This document shows, one piece after another, positions 8,823 to 20,497 of a DNA stretch of 64,000 nt (the stretch's first letter is position 1; each line of letters starts with the position of its first letter). Made by a program: the position numbers and the translations under genes. This stretch comes from Amaranthus tricolor (lineage: Eukaryota > Streptophyta > Magnoliopsida > Caryophyllales > Amaranthaceae), in assembly GCF_026212465.1 (NCBI RefSeq), contig NC_080059.1, positions 17,992,950 to 18,056,949 on the forward strand, read 5' to 3'. Under the pieces are notes generated by a model. It saw nothing but the letters and a program-made list of their open reading frames with translations, was not told the origin of the DNA and did not search any database.

Positions 8823-11690
8823 TTTTTTGTTTTTTAAATTTTTTTTGTTATTTTTATTTAGACCTAGTTTTTTTTGCTTATGCTGTTTCTTTTCCTACAA
8901 GTAGTTATACTCTTAAAATAATGCTGTCACTCATATTCTCTTTATGCAGTGCTCTGCCTGTTACTTTTTAGGGGTAAAATTGACCGCATTTCTCTACTCC
9001 TCCCTGTGAAGAGAGTACGAGTATGGAATTTCCGTCATCTTCCTTCACCCAGGCGTTGCTTTCGAGTGGAATATTGGGTTTGATAATGATGATGTAAATT
9101 CATTTTTAAGTTGGCTTAAATTGTATTTGGTTATAATATGGGGTGAATAGTGGGTTATTAAATATGTTTAGAATACCTCTGACTGCTAATGAACCTTGAT
9201 AATACACCTAAATAATAACGTCAACTCTAAACAAAAGGAAACCCACAAGCCAAGTGTTCCTTAGTCAACTCTAAATAAAAGGAAACAGTTTTATACATTA
9301 TGTACATTATATCATATTTTGCATTGTGCACAATATAATTATATTTATACTTTTATTTTTTTTTATTTTGAATAAAAGAGCAAATGGTTCGTACCCTGAG
9401 TACAATACGAAATTATGAGTTTTTTTAACAAAAATAACATACCAATTTTTACTAACAAAACTAACTATTACATTAATTTGTAGAAGTATTAAATATTATT
9501 ACTATTAATATCCCCCTTTAAAATCAAATATAAATACAAAGAAATATGGAAAATTATTTTGTTAGTTTAAACGACAAAGATAATTTTTTCTCATAAAAAC
9601 TATAAGTTACTTATATAAAGATAGTCACAACTAAAGTCATATTAGAATTAATCATTGCATTTAAGTAACCAAGAGTATAAATAACAAAAACATGTCCTAA
9701 CAAAAGTATAATATGTTTTAACCATCTTAAAATATTCAATACACTAAATAATATTCATTTGATAAATAAAATTGAAAATATTTTATAAATAATTGAAATA
9801 AATAAAATATAATATATAATTTTTTTAATACATTAAATGAGATTTGACCAAAAAGTAAAAAAAAAACAATTAATAAGAATAATAATATACTCAAAATAAG
9901 AAAGTAGTAAGTCAAATATAATCATAATAACAATGACATCATTATTTAATTTATATTGAAAATTTTTAATGAGGAAGCAACACATAAGCAATTTTAAAAG
10001 GTGATGATATCAGTTGTATTTTGTTTTATTAATAGTTATAGATTTGAATACCAAAAACACGTTAGATGGACCCCAAATGACTCTAAAGGATGCTTAACAA
10101 ACTAAATACCATTTAAAATTAAATATAAAATCTAGGCAAAACATATTAAGTTGCACAAAATGTTTCAATCATTTAATTTTTGTATCTGAATAACAAGAAA
10201 ATCACTAGAATATATAAAAGGCTAAAATGGTTAATATTTTAACTAAAAATCTTTAAAATAATTAAGTAAGTATATAAGCCCTATTTTAAATTTGGTATGT
10301 ACCCACTTCTTAAGAGGGTCATAAAACCCCGTATTGGTGACTGTTTTGACTATTGCAGAACATTAATAGTTGCAGGTACATATACGGAATAACTAACTCA
10401 TATGTGCATTTTGATTCTATCTATTATTGTCATTGTGAATAATGATATTGTATTTTGATCGGTGGACAAATATCAGAAAAACTTATAGAAGTTATTGATT
10501 TTATGACGTTTAAGTCGGATCAACACAACAATAATTGTAGAAAATAGATCAATTGCCCTATGGGTGGGAGTCAAGTTTCATTGAATATCATTTGAGAATG
10601 AAACCCGTTTGGAGAAACTATTGGACATGTTTTGTAGGACAAAGTGATTTCCTTATTGATGAAATGTCAAAGAATGTTTGGTTATTGAGACTCCACAGGA
10701 TCAGTACCCTAGTTGGTTTAGTTCGTGATGAATTATCTATGTATGATCGTTGTATAGGGTATGTTCATACTTTGTATTGTGCGCTAGCATAGCCGTCACC
10801 ACCCATGTTGATGTGTTATTATGCAGGCGTTACAAACCTTATTATAGTGGCGTCTAGTCGTACTAAAGAATTTATGAAATTAAGAAGAAGGAGAAGAAAG
10901 ATAGTAAGAATATTGAGAAATACATAGTAATGGAAGTGGTAAAATAGGTACTTGGGTATCGTAATGTCAATTTCTATTGCATGGTTGTCATGATAATCAT
11001 CTTCGTCGTCGGCTTTATATATTATATGTTTAATAACGTGTATATGTTTGTTTGTTTTTCGACTATTGCTCTTTTTGACCAATGAACATTGGTCTTATGT
11101 AAAGCAACACGAAAATTATATATAGACCTAAAAAGTTTTGAAGTACCTTTTCATTGCATATTGGGGATGTGTGCGTGTATTATCTTATTTTTTTTGCAAT
11201 AATTTTTGGAAAATTTGTCTCTGGGCAACCTAACTTATCAGTTATATATGTTTATGGTAGAGGCTTGTGATTCTTCTTTTGTATAATTTATTTTTCATTG
11301 TGTTGTTCCGGTTTTGTGTTTTAAACTTTATTTTCAAACTCAAGCATTTATTTTAAAGCCACGGCCCATGCTAGACAAGATGTTTGGAGAAGCCCACGAA
11401 TCAACGATTATTCATTTCGCAATGATAAATGATTCAAGGTCGTTGCCTACTACTTATTATATTTTCATAATTGTTATGCATGATTTTTATTCATAACTTC
11501 AACTTTTAAGGGAGATTCTGCCGAAATTGATATGCACATCTGAAAACCATTATACATATCTTAGTCTCATTTGTTTATTTATTATAATATTATTTTTTCA
11601 GTGATTCTCAAATTTCCTCCCATCTTTTACGATTTTAGTTTCATATAAGGGGTCGAAAATTTAAAAGTGTTACACCTAATCTTTATTATC
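8823..11690. other. AT-rich intergenic stretch, no recognised gene
   Basis: Mostly low-complexity AT-rich DNA. The longest unexplained open frames are 10553-10792 (+, 79 residues, rich in Trp and Tyr, starting MPYGWESSFIEYHL) and 11314-11496 (+, 60 residues). I recognise neither, and neither has a neighbouring exon or a convincing start. They may be remnants of an old element or chance frames. Confidence 0.6.
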
Positions 11691-11695
11691 TTGAC

Positions 11696-12012
11696 ATATG
11701 GGCAGGCAAGTGCGGGTGCCCCCAACCTCATACCCGCCTAAATGTTTTTTACCAGTCACGTGCCCGCAACTTATAACGAGTAAATTACTCAAACTCATGC
11801 CTTTCCACATGGGTACATGCCCAATACAATCATCGTCCAGTTTACTAACAACATCCCCACGTCGTTTACCCACCTCATGCCCACCACCCTTCCTCAATCT
11901 ACCATCTAATAAATTAAAAATTAAATTATTGTTTTAATTGTAAAATAACGAAATTGGCCTTATCGAATATGGATACTGGGTAGTTGCCCTACCCACCCTG
12001 GCTTTACTGTAG
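11696..12012. mobile_element. Small hAT-like non-autonomous element (candidate)
   Basis: A GC-rich island with tatgggcaggcaagtgcggg at the left and, inverted, taaagccagggtgggtaggg at the right, resembling degenerate terminal and subterminal repeats of plant hAT elements. The interior repeats cccacc/cccgcc motifs. No clear 8-bp duplication is visible, so this is tentative. Confidence 0.4.
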
Positions 12013-12558
12013 ACCTCGAAATACAGGTCTACTTGCTCGTCCTATTGTTCATATGATACTCAATTTGGTATGTTCCACTTAATTGCTACATTTTGCTGTG
12101 TAACAGTTTCAATCAATTTCTTTCATCCGCATTTACATAATATTTTCCCTTTTAATATCACCGACATCATTTTATTTGTCTTCCTGATTTTTCTAATATT
12201 TAGACATGAGAGATGTTGTAGTTTCCAGTATATTTCTTTTTATTTCTATATTTATATATGGAAAGTTAAAGTTAAAAAATCATCATTTAATAAACTACAC
12301 CATAAGTTGCGAATACTTTATTCGTCCTTTTTAATTTGAATCTCTTTGAATGATGTGTAAATATTAATTTGTATTTTCTATGTTCCAAATAAATAACCGC
12401 AAGAACAATTAGGATGAAAATCAAGAAACTTACTATCAAAACTGTACATTTTATTTAGAAAATGGAAAAATGTGCGTATAAGATGTGTAGATGAAAATAA
12501 AAAAATTAGTGTGAGTCATTACTAAAATTTAAGATTGAGCAAATTTAATGGGACCGAC
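12013..12558. other. Gene-free AT-rich stretch
   Basis: No motif, repeat pair or coding signal beyond chance frames. An open frame at 12070-12339 is rich in Phe, Ile and His and looks like AT-rich noise. Confidence 0.6.
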
Positions 12559-12574
12559 TAGTGATGACCATGGT

Positions 12575-12735
12575 CCGGGTTGGGCCGAATCTGTTCTGGT
12601 TCCATCCGATTCCGGTTCCACCTGATTGGAACCTGATTCAAACGTTCCGGTTCCGGTTCCGGGCGGTTCCAAACGGTTCCTTGGCGGTTCTGGTGGTTCC
12701 AACTCGCGGGATGGGCGGGTCGAACCATCGGTTCC
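12575..12735. repeat. Left subterminal ggttcc repeats of the hAT element
   Basis: Dense cggttcc/ggttccg motifs in a GC-rich block just inside the left end, the pattern expected for transposase binding sites in hAT elements. Confidence 0.8.
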
Positions 12736-13032
12736 ATTTTTATTTTTCCTTTAAATATAATATAAAAATACTATAATATTGCGGACGTACCTTTGATGAT
12801 TACTTGATTATTAGCGACATTCATTGCTTGTCAAGTTGTCATCGTTATTAAAATATTTACTAAAAAGAACGGAAAAAATAAATTAATAAGAAACGAATCA
12901 ACGATAATGTCGATAAAGATGATTAATAAAAAAAGAGAGAGAAAATGGACTTGAACCTAGTACCCAAAGGAATACTAAGCTGCCTACGTATCCCGAAGGA
13001 ATCAAAGCCCACGTAGTTCTTTGTCATACCTA

Positions 13033-15713
13033 TTATTTATAGTTGTTGAATGTTGATTTATCGTTGTCCGATTTATCCGATTCATCTTCGTCGTCATCAT
13101 CTGGTTGGTTAGATGCTTCCGCTGACTCTTCTCCTGACGAGGATGCAGATGTATCCATCATCATCCATGGATCATCATCATCATCGCCTTGATCATCATC
13201 ATTCCTTAGTCCTCGTGTTCGAATCTCCGCTTGATCCCAATCTTCTTGCAAACACATATTTGAATACTATGTGGAGCAAGACGAGATATCTTTTCGTCTA
13301 AAACTCTTCTACCTGCACTAAAAGCAGACTCCGACGCAATCGTAGAAGCAGGAATTGCAAGGATATCCTTTGCAATTCTCGATAATATGGGGAAATTTAT
13401 AGATTTTTCTTTCCACCACTCTAAAATATTATAGCTACTTTGGTTAATTTCAAAGTGATGTTTAAGACAACTATTTAATTCTAAATATAAAGTGGAGGGT
13501 GAAGAAGAAGATGATCCTACAAAACTATCATCTTGGATTATTATGTTAGCTATTACGGAATTATAATAAGAGGGACGTGCCGAGACGCTAGCACGCCTAG
13601 ACGTATCGCGTCTTGGGTTATATACACTAGCATAGTAATCATAAAGTTCTGCTAAAAGTTTTTTACAAGTTTCAACATAATTATGTACATCACTAGGCGA
13701 GCGATCTAATGATTGGTACTAAAATCCAATTACTTTAGTAATGACTTCTGTCTTAAAACATGGGTCTAAAATGGTTGCAATTCCATAAATAAAAGGAAAA
13801 TCGATAAAATATGTCTTCCACTTATCCATCATATTTGCAAGAATCGGCTTTAAATATGGGTTAGTATCATCATGCGAATGTTTAAGAAGATGATAAAAAA
13901 TAGTAATACACTCACTTATTATTAAGTGGACGTTTGGTTCGTAAACATATGAAAAAATCTTAGTTGCGTGGTCATACGCTTCTAATATTTTATGTAGACC
14001 TATAGGTAGTTCCCATGTGTCATCAGTTATATAGCTATCTGTACAATCACTATAAAGTTGTGTTATAACTAAACGATAAGAAATCGCTTTTCTTAATAAA
14101 TCGTTGGTTTAGCACCAACGTGCAGGAGTATTTAATGACCAATACACTTTTTTTAGTTGATAATGGTCACATAATTGCTTATATCGTCTCTTTATCTGCC
14201 CAATTCTGAGCCACTTCACTATGTCTCTAATTGAATCTAATAAATCACTTAATTTTTTTATACCTGCTTGGCAAGATAAGTTTACTATATGAGCACAACA
14301 ACGTATGTGTAATAATCTACCCCCAAGGATAAAACTAAATGCAGGTTCGTTATACAAAAGTTCCATACATTTAATGTTAGCGGTTGCATTATCGGTAGAA
14401 CAACAAAATATCTTATCTAATAAGTTCCATTCTTTACATATCTCTACTAATCTGTATTTTATGTTTTCACCCGTATGTCTTTTAAGCATTGCCTCAAAAG
14501 CAATTATTCTTTTTTGAATAATCCAATTTTCATCTATCCAATGCGCTGTTGCACACATATAAGCTTCTAAATGTGGGGGAGCAGGCCAAATATCAGTTGT
14601 TATGCTAACCCTACCATTAAAAGATTTAAACATTTCTACTAATTCATAGCGCATTGTTTCATATAATTTAATTGTGCGTCGTTTAAGAGTGCTCCTAGGG
14701 ATTTCTCTATATTGTGGTTGCAAAGTTTTTCTAGTGTAATGCTCGTATGCCCTATTTTCACCATGGTTAAATTGCAATTCATCACAAATTACATATTTAG
14801 AAAATTCATCAATCATATCATTACGATTATATTTAAAAGGCATCTGTGCTGGGATTGGGAATGTCCCACTGTCGGCTTCCAGTTGTGGTCCCGCTGCCGT
14901 ATGCTGCATGAGCTTCTTTTGTGATTCCATGCTTCTTGCCAAATGTTTGTTAAAAGATCGCATACCACCACCTAATACGTATTCACAAAACACAATAAAT
15001 AAATTTTTAATACATTCTTGATTTATAAAATATGAATATATAATGTATGTATAAAAAACTGAAAAAGTATTTACCTCTGGCGAAATTATATGAAACTAAG
15101 GGCTTTACTCCTTGACTTTCACAAATTTAACAAGTGCATAAGAAAACATCTGGATTGTCGGTTGGTTCTTTTGTAAAATACGACCACACATGTGAAACAA
15201 CTCTACCACTAGGAGGTGGCATTGCCGGAATAGGTTGTCTTACTGGTGCATCTTCATTTAAGTTTAAATATAAAGACATACTCAAATACCACAATATATA
15301 AATAAATAATAATTTAAAATTTAATCAATTTGAAGAATAAAATTGTAAAACTAACCGATAGTTTGGAAATTGACTCGTTTACCACGAGCTTGTCTTTGTT
15401 GTTGTTGTTGTAGTTGTTTTTCATGTGATCTTGTTGATGACTGTCTAGATCTATGTATCCCAGTAGGGGTCGTTGGTTCCTCTTCTTGTTCTTCTTCTTC
15501 ATCAATTTGTATTTCTCTTTCCACTTCTTCTGCATAATTGTGTAATTCTTGGTCTTACCCTTCTGGATAATTTGGTTCATAATTATAATTACTAATCGAA
15601 GGTGTTGTTGATATAGACGGAGTTGAAGTGGCCTTTCTTTTGGAGCTAGAACCTCCCAATGATTTTACCACTTTAGTAACTTTTTTAGAGACTTTTTTCA
15701 AAAAAAAAGACAT
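13033..15713 (-). pseudogene. hAT (Ac-like, zf-BED) transposase
   Basis: The N-terminus starts at an ATG at 15711-15713 (MSFFLKKVSKKVTKVVKS) and leads to a BED-type finger near 15220-15080 (VVSHVWSYFTK). An intron of about 130 bp separates it from the exon at about 14965. The long open part (14993-14109) holds the catalytic core, with VSITTDIWPAP, STDNATAN and RCCAHIVNL. The C-terminus contains the hATC dimerisation domain (WWKEKSINFPILS, ASTIASESAFSAGRRVLDE, 13420-13265) and ends in an acidic tail at 13033. Stops occur after PARWC (about 14110), in F*YQSLDRSP (about 13720), in the BED finger and near 15558, so no intact product. Confidence 0.9.
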
Positions 15714-15944
15714 GATAATATTGAAATAATAATAGAATTAAAAAAAATAAATAAATAATTAATAGACTAATTATGTAATTAACTAAATTAAGAAATAATT
15801 AAAATACTAATTATGTAATTAATAGAATAATTACGTAATTAAGTAATTAAGTGGAGAGAGTAAGTAGAGAGAGTAAGAGAAGAGATGAGCTGTGAATGAA
15901 AATGATTGAAAGTGATGGGTATTTATAGGAAAATTTGCAACAGC

Positions 15945-16230
15945 TAGTTTCCCGGTCCGGTTCCATGGAACCGTTGGGCCGGTTCACCCGGACCGGTCCC
16001 GGTTCCGGTTTCATGGAACCGCTAGGCCGGTTCACCCGGACTGGTTCCAGTTTAGGCCCGCGGTTCTTAGGTCCGGTTCAAGCAGTTTTCCGGCGGTTTC
16101 ACGGTTCCGGCAACTTTTTTTCCGGCGGTTTCACGGTTCTGTGGTTCGGGCCGGTTTGGAACCTGTCGCGAACGGTTCCGGTTCCAAGCGGTTCGGCACC
16201 GGTTCGGTTCCGGGTAACCCGTTCCGTGGC
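15945..16230. repeat. Right subterminal ggttcc repeats of the hAT element
   Basis: A longer set of the same motifs (gguccggttccatggaacc-like blocks, written in DNA), including two copies of a ~55-bp unit near 15955 and 16009. Open frames here on both strands are products of the repeat. Confidence 0.8.
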
Positions 16231-16279
16231 CATTCCTACGACCGAATAATAAAAATGAGGATAATTCTTTAGGAATCAC

Positions 16280-17155
16280 ATCTTGTCTGAGCTCGTCTTA
16301 CCATAAGATGTTCGCATACAATCGGTCTATGTCTTCAGTTGATTACATATGATGGTAAGTGATACTTTAATATTATAACTGATCACTTTAAAGTTATAAT
16401 TAATCATTTTAACTCTATAAAAAGTGGTTACTTTATTATAATTGTAACTTATCACTTTAAAAAATAAAAAATGATCACGGTGAAATTATAAATGATCACT
16501 TAAAGGTTATAGTTGCATTGGTCACTTTATTAATATCATATGTAGAGTCTTAAAATTTAATCCGACCAGAAATTGACCCTAAACTCAATCAGAAATTAGT
16601 GGGTCATATTACCTGAAAATTTAGACCCATAATCCAAGTATAACCGGACCCAAAAATATGGGAAAAACTAGGTTGAAGTTGATCATTTTAACGCATCTTC
16701 ATTTCCATGTCATAATTTTAAATTACACATCATCATTTTTTATTTTTACCACTATATTTTTTATGTTAATTTTGCTATTTTGAGTCAAAAAGTTTATCAT
16801 GGCCTTGAAATAAGTATTGATCCTTTTTCAAAGGAAAATATTTTTTTTGAAAATAAGAAAAAAATGTTGTATATATGTTTTGGAAAATAATTAATTTTAA
16901 AATACATATTTTTAAAATTCTTGACACGTTGGGTTGATCAGAATCAAACTAAACATGACAAGACTCGATATGAAACAGATTCAACTCGAAATTGACTCAA
17001 CCTAAAATTAACCCGATTAAAAGTGATCTCACCTGCAATCCGCTCGTCAAACTGTTTTGACAGATATAATTGTATGTGATCACTTTAAGACTGCAACTGT
17101 ACGTTAGATGAGTCCAATAGAGATAGCCTTATCCTAAGATGGTTTCATTTGAGAA
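16280..17155. mobile_element. MITE-like remnant with gtgatcactttaa repeats
   Basis: Repeats of tgatcactttaa with ttataa spacers occur at 16375-16545 and again at 17075-17095. The flanks tgagctcgtcttaccataag (about 16288) and, inverted, aatgaaaccatcttaggata (about 17150) look like degraded terminal inverted repeats. The middle (16560-17060) differs and may be another insertion. No coding sequence. Confidence 0.45.
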
Positions 17156-17409
17156 TTTGTGCTTTGTGTGTGTGTGTGCGTTTGTCGTAACAATTTAAGT
17201 AACGAGCAAATCTTGTATACTGTCTTTAGCATGAAACAATTTCATTTAAGGAGATCAGATTCAAAAATGAGTATTTTACTATATAAAATGGAGATTTAGA
17301 TTAATTTAGTCTGTTACTTTATTTAGCGTAATATATAATAAACTCATAATAAGATCAACTTAAATTAGAATTTGTGTTCTTTGGGATATAGAGAGAATTA
17401 AGTATATCA

Positions 17410-17702
17410 AATGAGCCGTGTCATTCCTGACATTTTGTAGACCTTGGGCAAAATAAAAGATATGAGCCCTCCCCATAGAAGATCGATTCTGGTTTTTATT
17501 AAGTACTTCAAAAAAATAGAGGCAAATCCCTTTATATTGAAATAAATTATTTTTTTCAAGATTCATCTTCTTCCTCCTCTCTCAAATATGACTTATTTCT
17601 TAAATTGTTTACTGTAGACTCACAGACTACACTAAAATTAGGCACCTTATATATGATGGGCCATGGATAGCGGCACTCCTTGCCTATCCTAAGAATGGCC
17701 CT
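17410..17702. mobile_element. hAT-type MITE (candidate)
   Basis: The right end read inverted starts cagggccattcttaggatag, and the left end contains gccgtgtcattcctgacatt followed by ttgtagaccttgggcaaaat. Plant hAT MITEs commonly begin CAGGGCCG.CCCTGA with a GGGC-rich stretch. No clean 8-bp duplication is seen. Confidence 0.4.
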
Positions 17703-18639
17703 GCAAAAGAGATTCGAAAATAAATTGTTGTGATTAAAAAATTAAGTTTATTTACATGTAATATTTCAAAAATATTGTGGAGACCTTTGCCGAAGGAGAA
17801 AATTTCAAAATAAGTGCGACAATGGTAGATAGATATGAGATACAAATTATATGGGACAAAAACTAAAGAGTCTTTATTTTCAAACAACTATTTAAGTTAC
17901 AAATTGAGTGTGAATCATGTATTGTTTCAACTAAGAAAAATACTCTCTTTTATTTATTTTACTTGTTCTATTTATTTTTTTTTGTACTTATTGAGGTAGC
18001 ATTTTGACTTTTAATATTCTTAATTATGCTTAATTTAAAGATATAAAAAATTAATATTAATAATCCTTATATTGAGACGAAAAAAAACCCCACTTAACTA
18101 TATTTTAACTTATAAATTAAAAATAAATGAAAAACAAAATATAAATAAAAAAATTAATAAATAGTCGTAAAAAGAAAATGAAACAAGTAAAATATTTAGG
18201 AGGAATCGATCAAGTATTACTTTTTTTTAGTTAAAAGTACTTTAGACTACCGTGTAACACGAAAAAAAAACACACTAAATTGATGAGATAGCTGCGTAGG
18301 CTAGCAAGCGTCACGAGACAAATGTTGTGCAAAAGGTTTATGATAACCTCATCAACTTCAATTATTAGAATCTGAATGAGGCCTACACGAGGACCCACAA
18401 TACTATAGGCGGTCCCATTTCCTCCTAATGCAATGACAATTGTCCGTGATATACAGTGCAATATCAGAAAGTTAAAATGAAGCAATTTTTTCCAGCTCAT
18501 AAGGGCCCACTTTGTTCTTACCACTTGAGATGCTTCCACCTGGTGCACCTTCGTTAAATATGCCAGACAGTACTGTTTAGCTCTTTACTTCCTCTTTTCA
18601 CCCCACAAGTTTTCTAGATATTTGGTTTAGACTATCTTA
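17703..18639. other. Gene-free stretch
   Basis: AT-rich. 17935-18200 contains ttttacttgttctatttatt and simple-repeat-like DNA resembling a decayed Stowaway/mariner remnant, without matching ends. A minus-strand frame at 18548-18231 has no recognised similarity. Confidence 0.45.
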
Positions 18640-20497
18640 ATGTCTATTATTATCATCTATCATCTTACTCGGTATATTCCGCCCATAAAATTATGAGTAG
18701 GGTCTGGAGAAAAAAAATGACAGCGACAACTCATATCTATAAAGAAAAACGCGGCCAATGAGTCCCTCAACTCGTAAGAGAGAATTTATAGGATGTAGTC
18801 AGAGAATCTCAATCCATACAGGCATGGTAAGAAAGAATTTATCCAACCTGTACAAATGTAGTGAAAAACAAACCTAAATCACAATGACAAAGCCAAAATG
18901 CAAAAGTCCTCAACCACCAGACTATAATCCCAAGATTCGCGGACGAAATATAATTGGAGCACCAAATTGGGGTCTAAGACTAAGAACCAAGTTATACAAA
19001 CAATATTTATAATCACCCTGATACTACTACAACGAGTGTAATGGTAAGTCGGGGGTCGAACGACAAGGACAAGGGATGCTAGACTAAAGACTTGGTGCGG
19101 GAAGGTTATATGGAAGGTTGGTTGGTGGGTGAATTTAACTAATAACAAGAATAAAAAACGAAACTCAACAATGAAAGACAAGCGGGGAGTAGACTATGTC
19201 CACCCTATGATGGTCTATTGGAAATAAAGATAAACTAGGTCAAGGGAGTTCGAACGATAATCAATCAAGACACTCTAGGTATCGAGAGGAAGTTGGTAAC
19301 CCTATAAGCCACGCGAACAACCTATAATCGCCCTATGTCTCTCTAGGAGTGGCAGGACAAGATTCGAATCGAATATCTATCAACAACCATCATTAATATC
19401 AACCTTAATCCTAAACATTGAAGACAAGACAAAACCTAGGGTTTCTCTGACCTAAAACCCCTAAAGAGACTATTCTAACATACTAGAGGTAAAAGCAATA
19501 AACAAGGAAAGCATTAAAGGAATTGAAGAACATGAAAGCATTAAATCTAAACTAAGAAAGCATTAAATAAAAGCATTAAAGGGAAGCAATAGAAGAAAGC
19601 AATAGAGGAACGCAATAAAGACATCAAAGCATTAAAGAAATAAACTTACATAAATGAAGTGACATGAAAGTAGATGAAAGCATGAATGAAGAACTACAAA
19701 TCCATATTAGGACAAAAACTAGAGAAAGCATTAAAAGAGCTAATGTTCTAAAATGAGGCACAAAGGCACTCAAACTAGGCATCCCCCATATCTTACAGAA
19801 ATGAGGGGTATTTATAAGTTAAGAAACAAAAGGGGTAAAATGCCCTAAAAGCCCTCGGAGTTTGGTTTGCGAAGAAACGAAATCGCGCAGTCTGGGGCTT
19901 TCATTCGATTGAATTGAAGGTGCATTCGCCCGAATGGTCACCCATTTGACCAATGGGGCTCCATTGGGGGTTTCCAGCAAGTCCAGGCACATTTTGATAG
20001 AGTTTTGAAGCCATTCGCCCGAAGCTATAATCCATTCGCCCGAATCCAGTAGTATTCGACCGAATCCAGTAGTATTCGACCGAATCCAGCATCATTTACC
20101 ATTTCCAATAGGTTTTGAGCTATTTCCTTTGAAGTCTTCAGCCCATTCGCCCGAGCCAGCTCCTGTTCGACCGAATGGGTGGTCAAATGACTTTAAATCT
20201 TCTTCGAAGCATATCGTGACTTTAAATCTTCTTCGAGGCATATCCTCAAAGTGTCGGAAGGTCTTGGAACTATGCACGGCTCTCAGGGATTACTTGGAGT
20301 GCTCGAAAGTGCCTTGATATTCGTCTCTTCTTTTATTATGATGTCTAAGCCTCGACCTCGATCCATTTCACCTCGAACTCTCCGAAAATACTTGAAATAA
20401 CCTTAAAACACTGCGGGGGCAAGAGCAAGGTAAAATCGAGTTTAAAACATATAAAACCAATGAGAAACTACGAGACTCGACACTATAAAGGGGATAG
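18640..20497 (-). repeat. Probable LTR or promoter region of an unclassified retroelement
   Basis: Read on the minus strand, a repeat-rich block (20340-19900) precedes a TATA-like box (cttataaata, 19809-19818), followed by about 1.1 kb without coding signal. This layout (repeat-bearing U3, TATA, long R-U5) suggests an LTR. Internal repeats include a 22-bp unit twice (tccagtagtattcgaccgaa, 20045-20090), several cattcgcccgaa motifs, and a ~30-bp direct repeat (gactttaaatcttcttcga, 20190 and 20218). No second LTR or primer site was found, so this is inference. Confidence 0.35.

Larger units (their letters stand above)
12559..16238 (-). mobile_element. hAT transposon, near full length, transposase decayed
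   Basis: The ends TAGTGATGACCATGG (12559) and, inverted from 16238, TAGGAATGGCCACGG are imperfect terminal inverted repeats. Flanking 8-mers ggaccgac (12551-12558) and cgaccgaa (16239-16246) share six central bases, fitting a decayed 8-bp hAT duplication. Both ends carry GC-rich subterminal repeats and the interior encodes an Ac-like transposase on the minus strand. Length 3680 bp is normal for an autonomous hAT. Confidence 0.9.

Noticed and set aside
13033..13257. Acidic frame as an independent small protein
   Set aside because: It continues in phase from the hATC domain and is the C-terminal tail of the hAT transposase.
16067..16279. Pro/Arg/Gly-rich frames at the hAT end
   Set aside because: Produced by ggttcc subterminal repeats of the hAT element; no independent gene.
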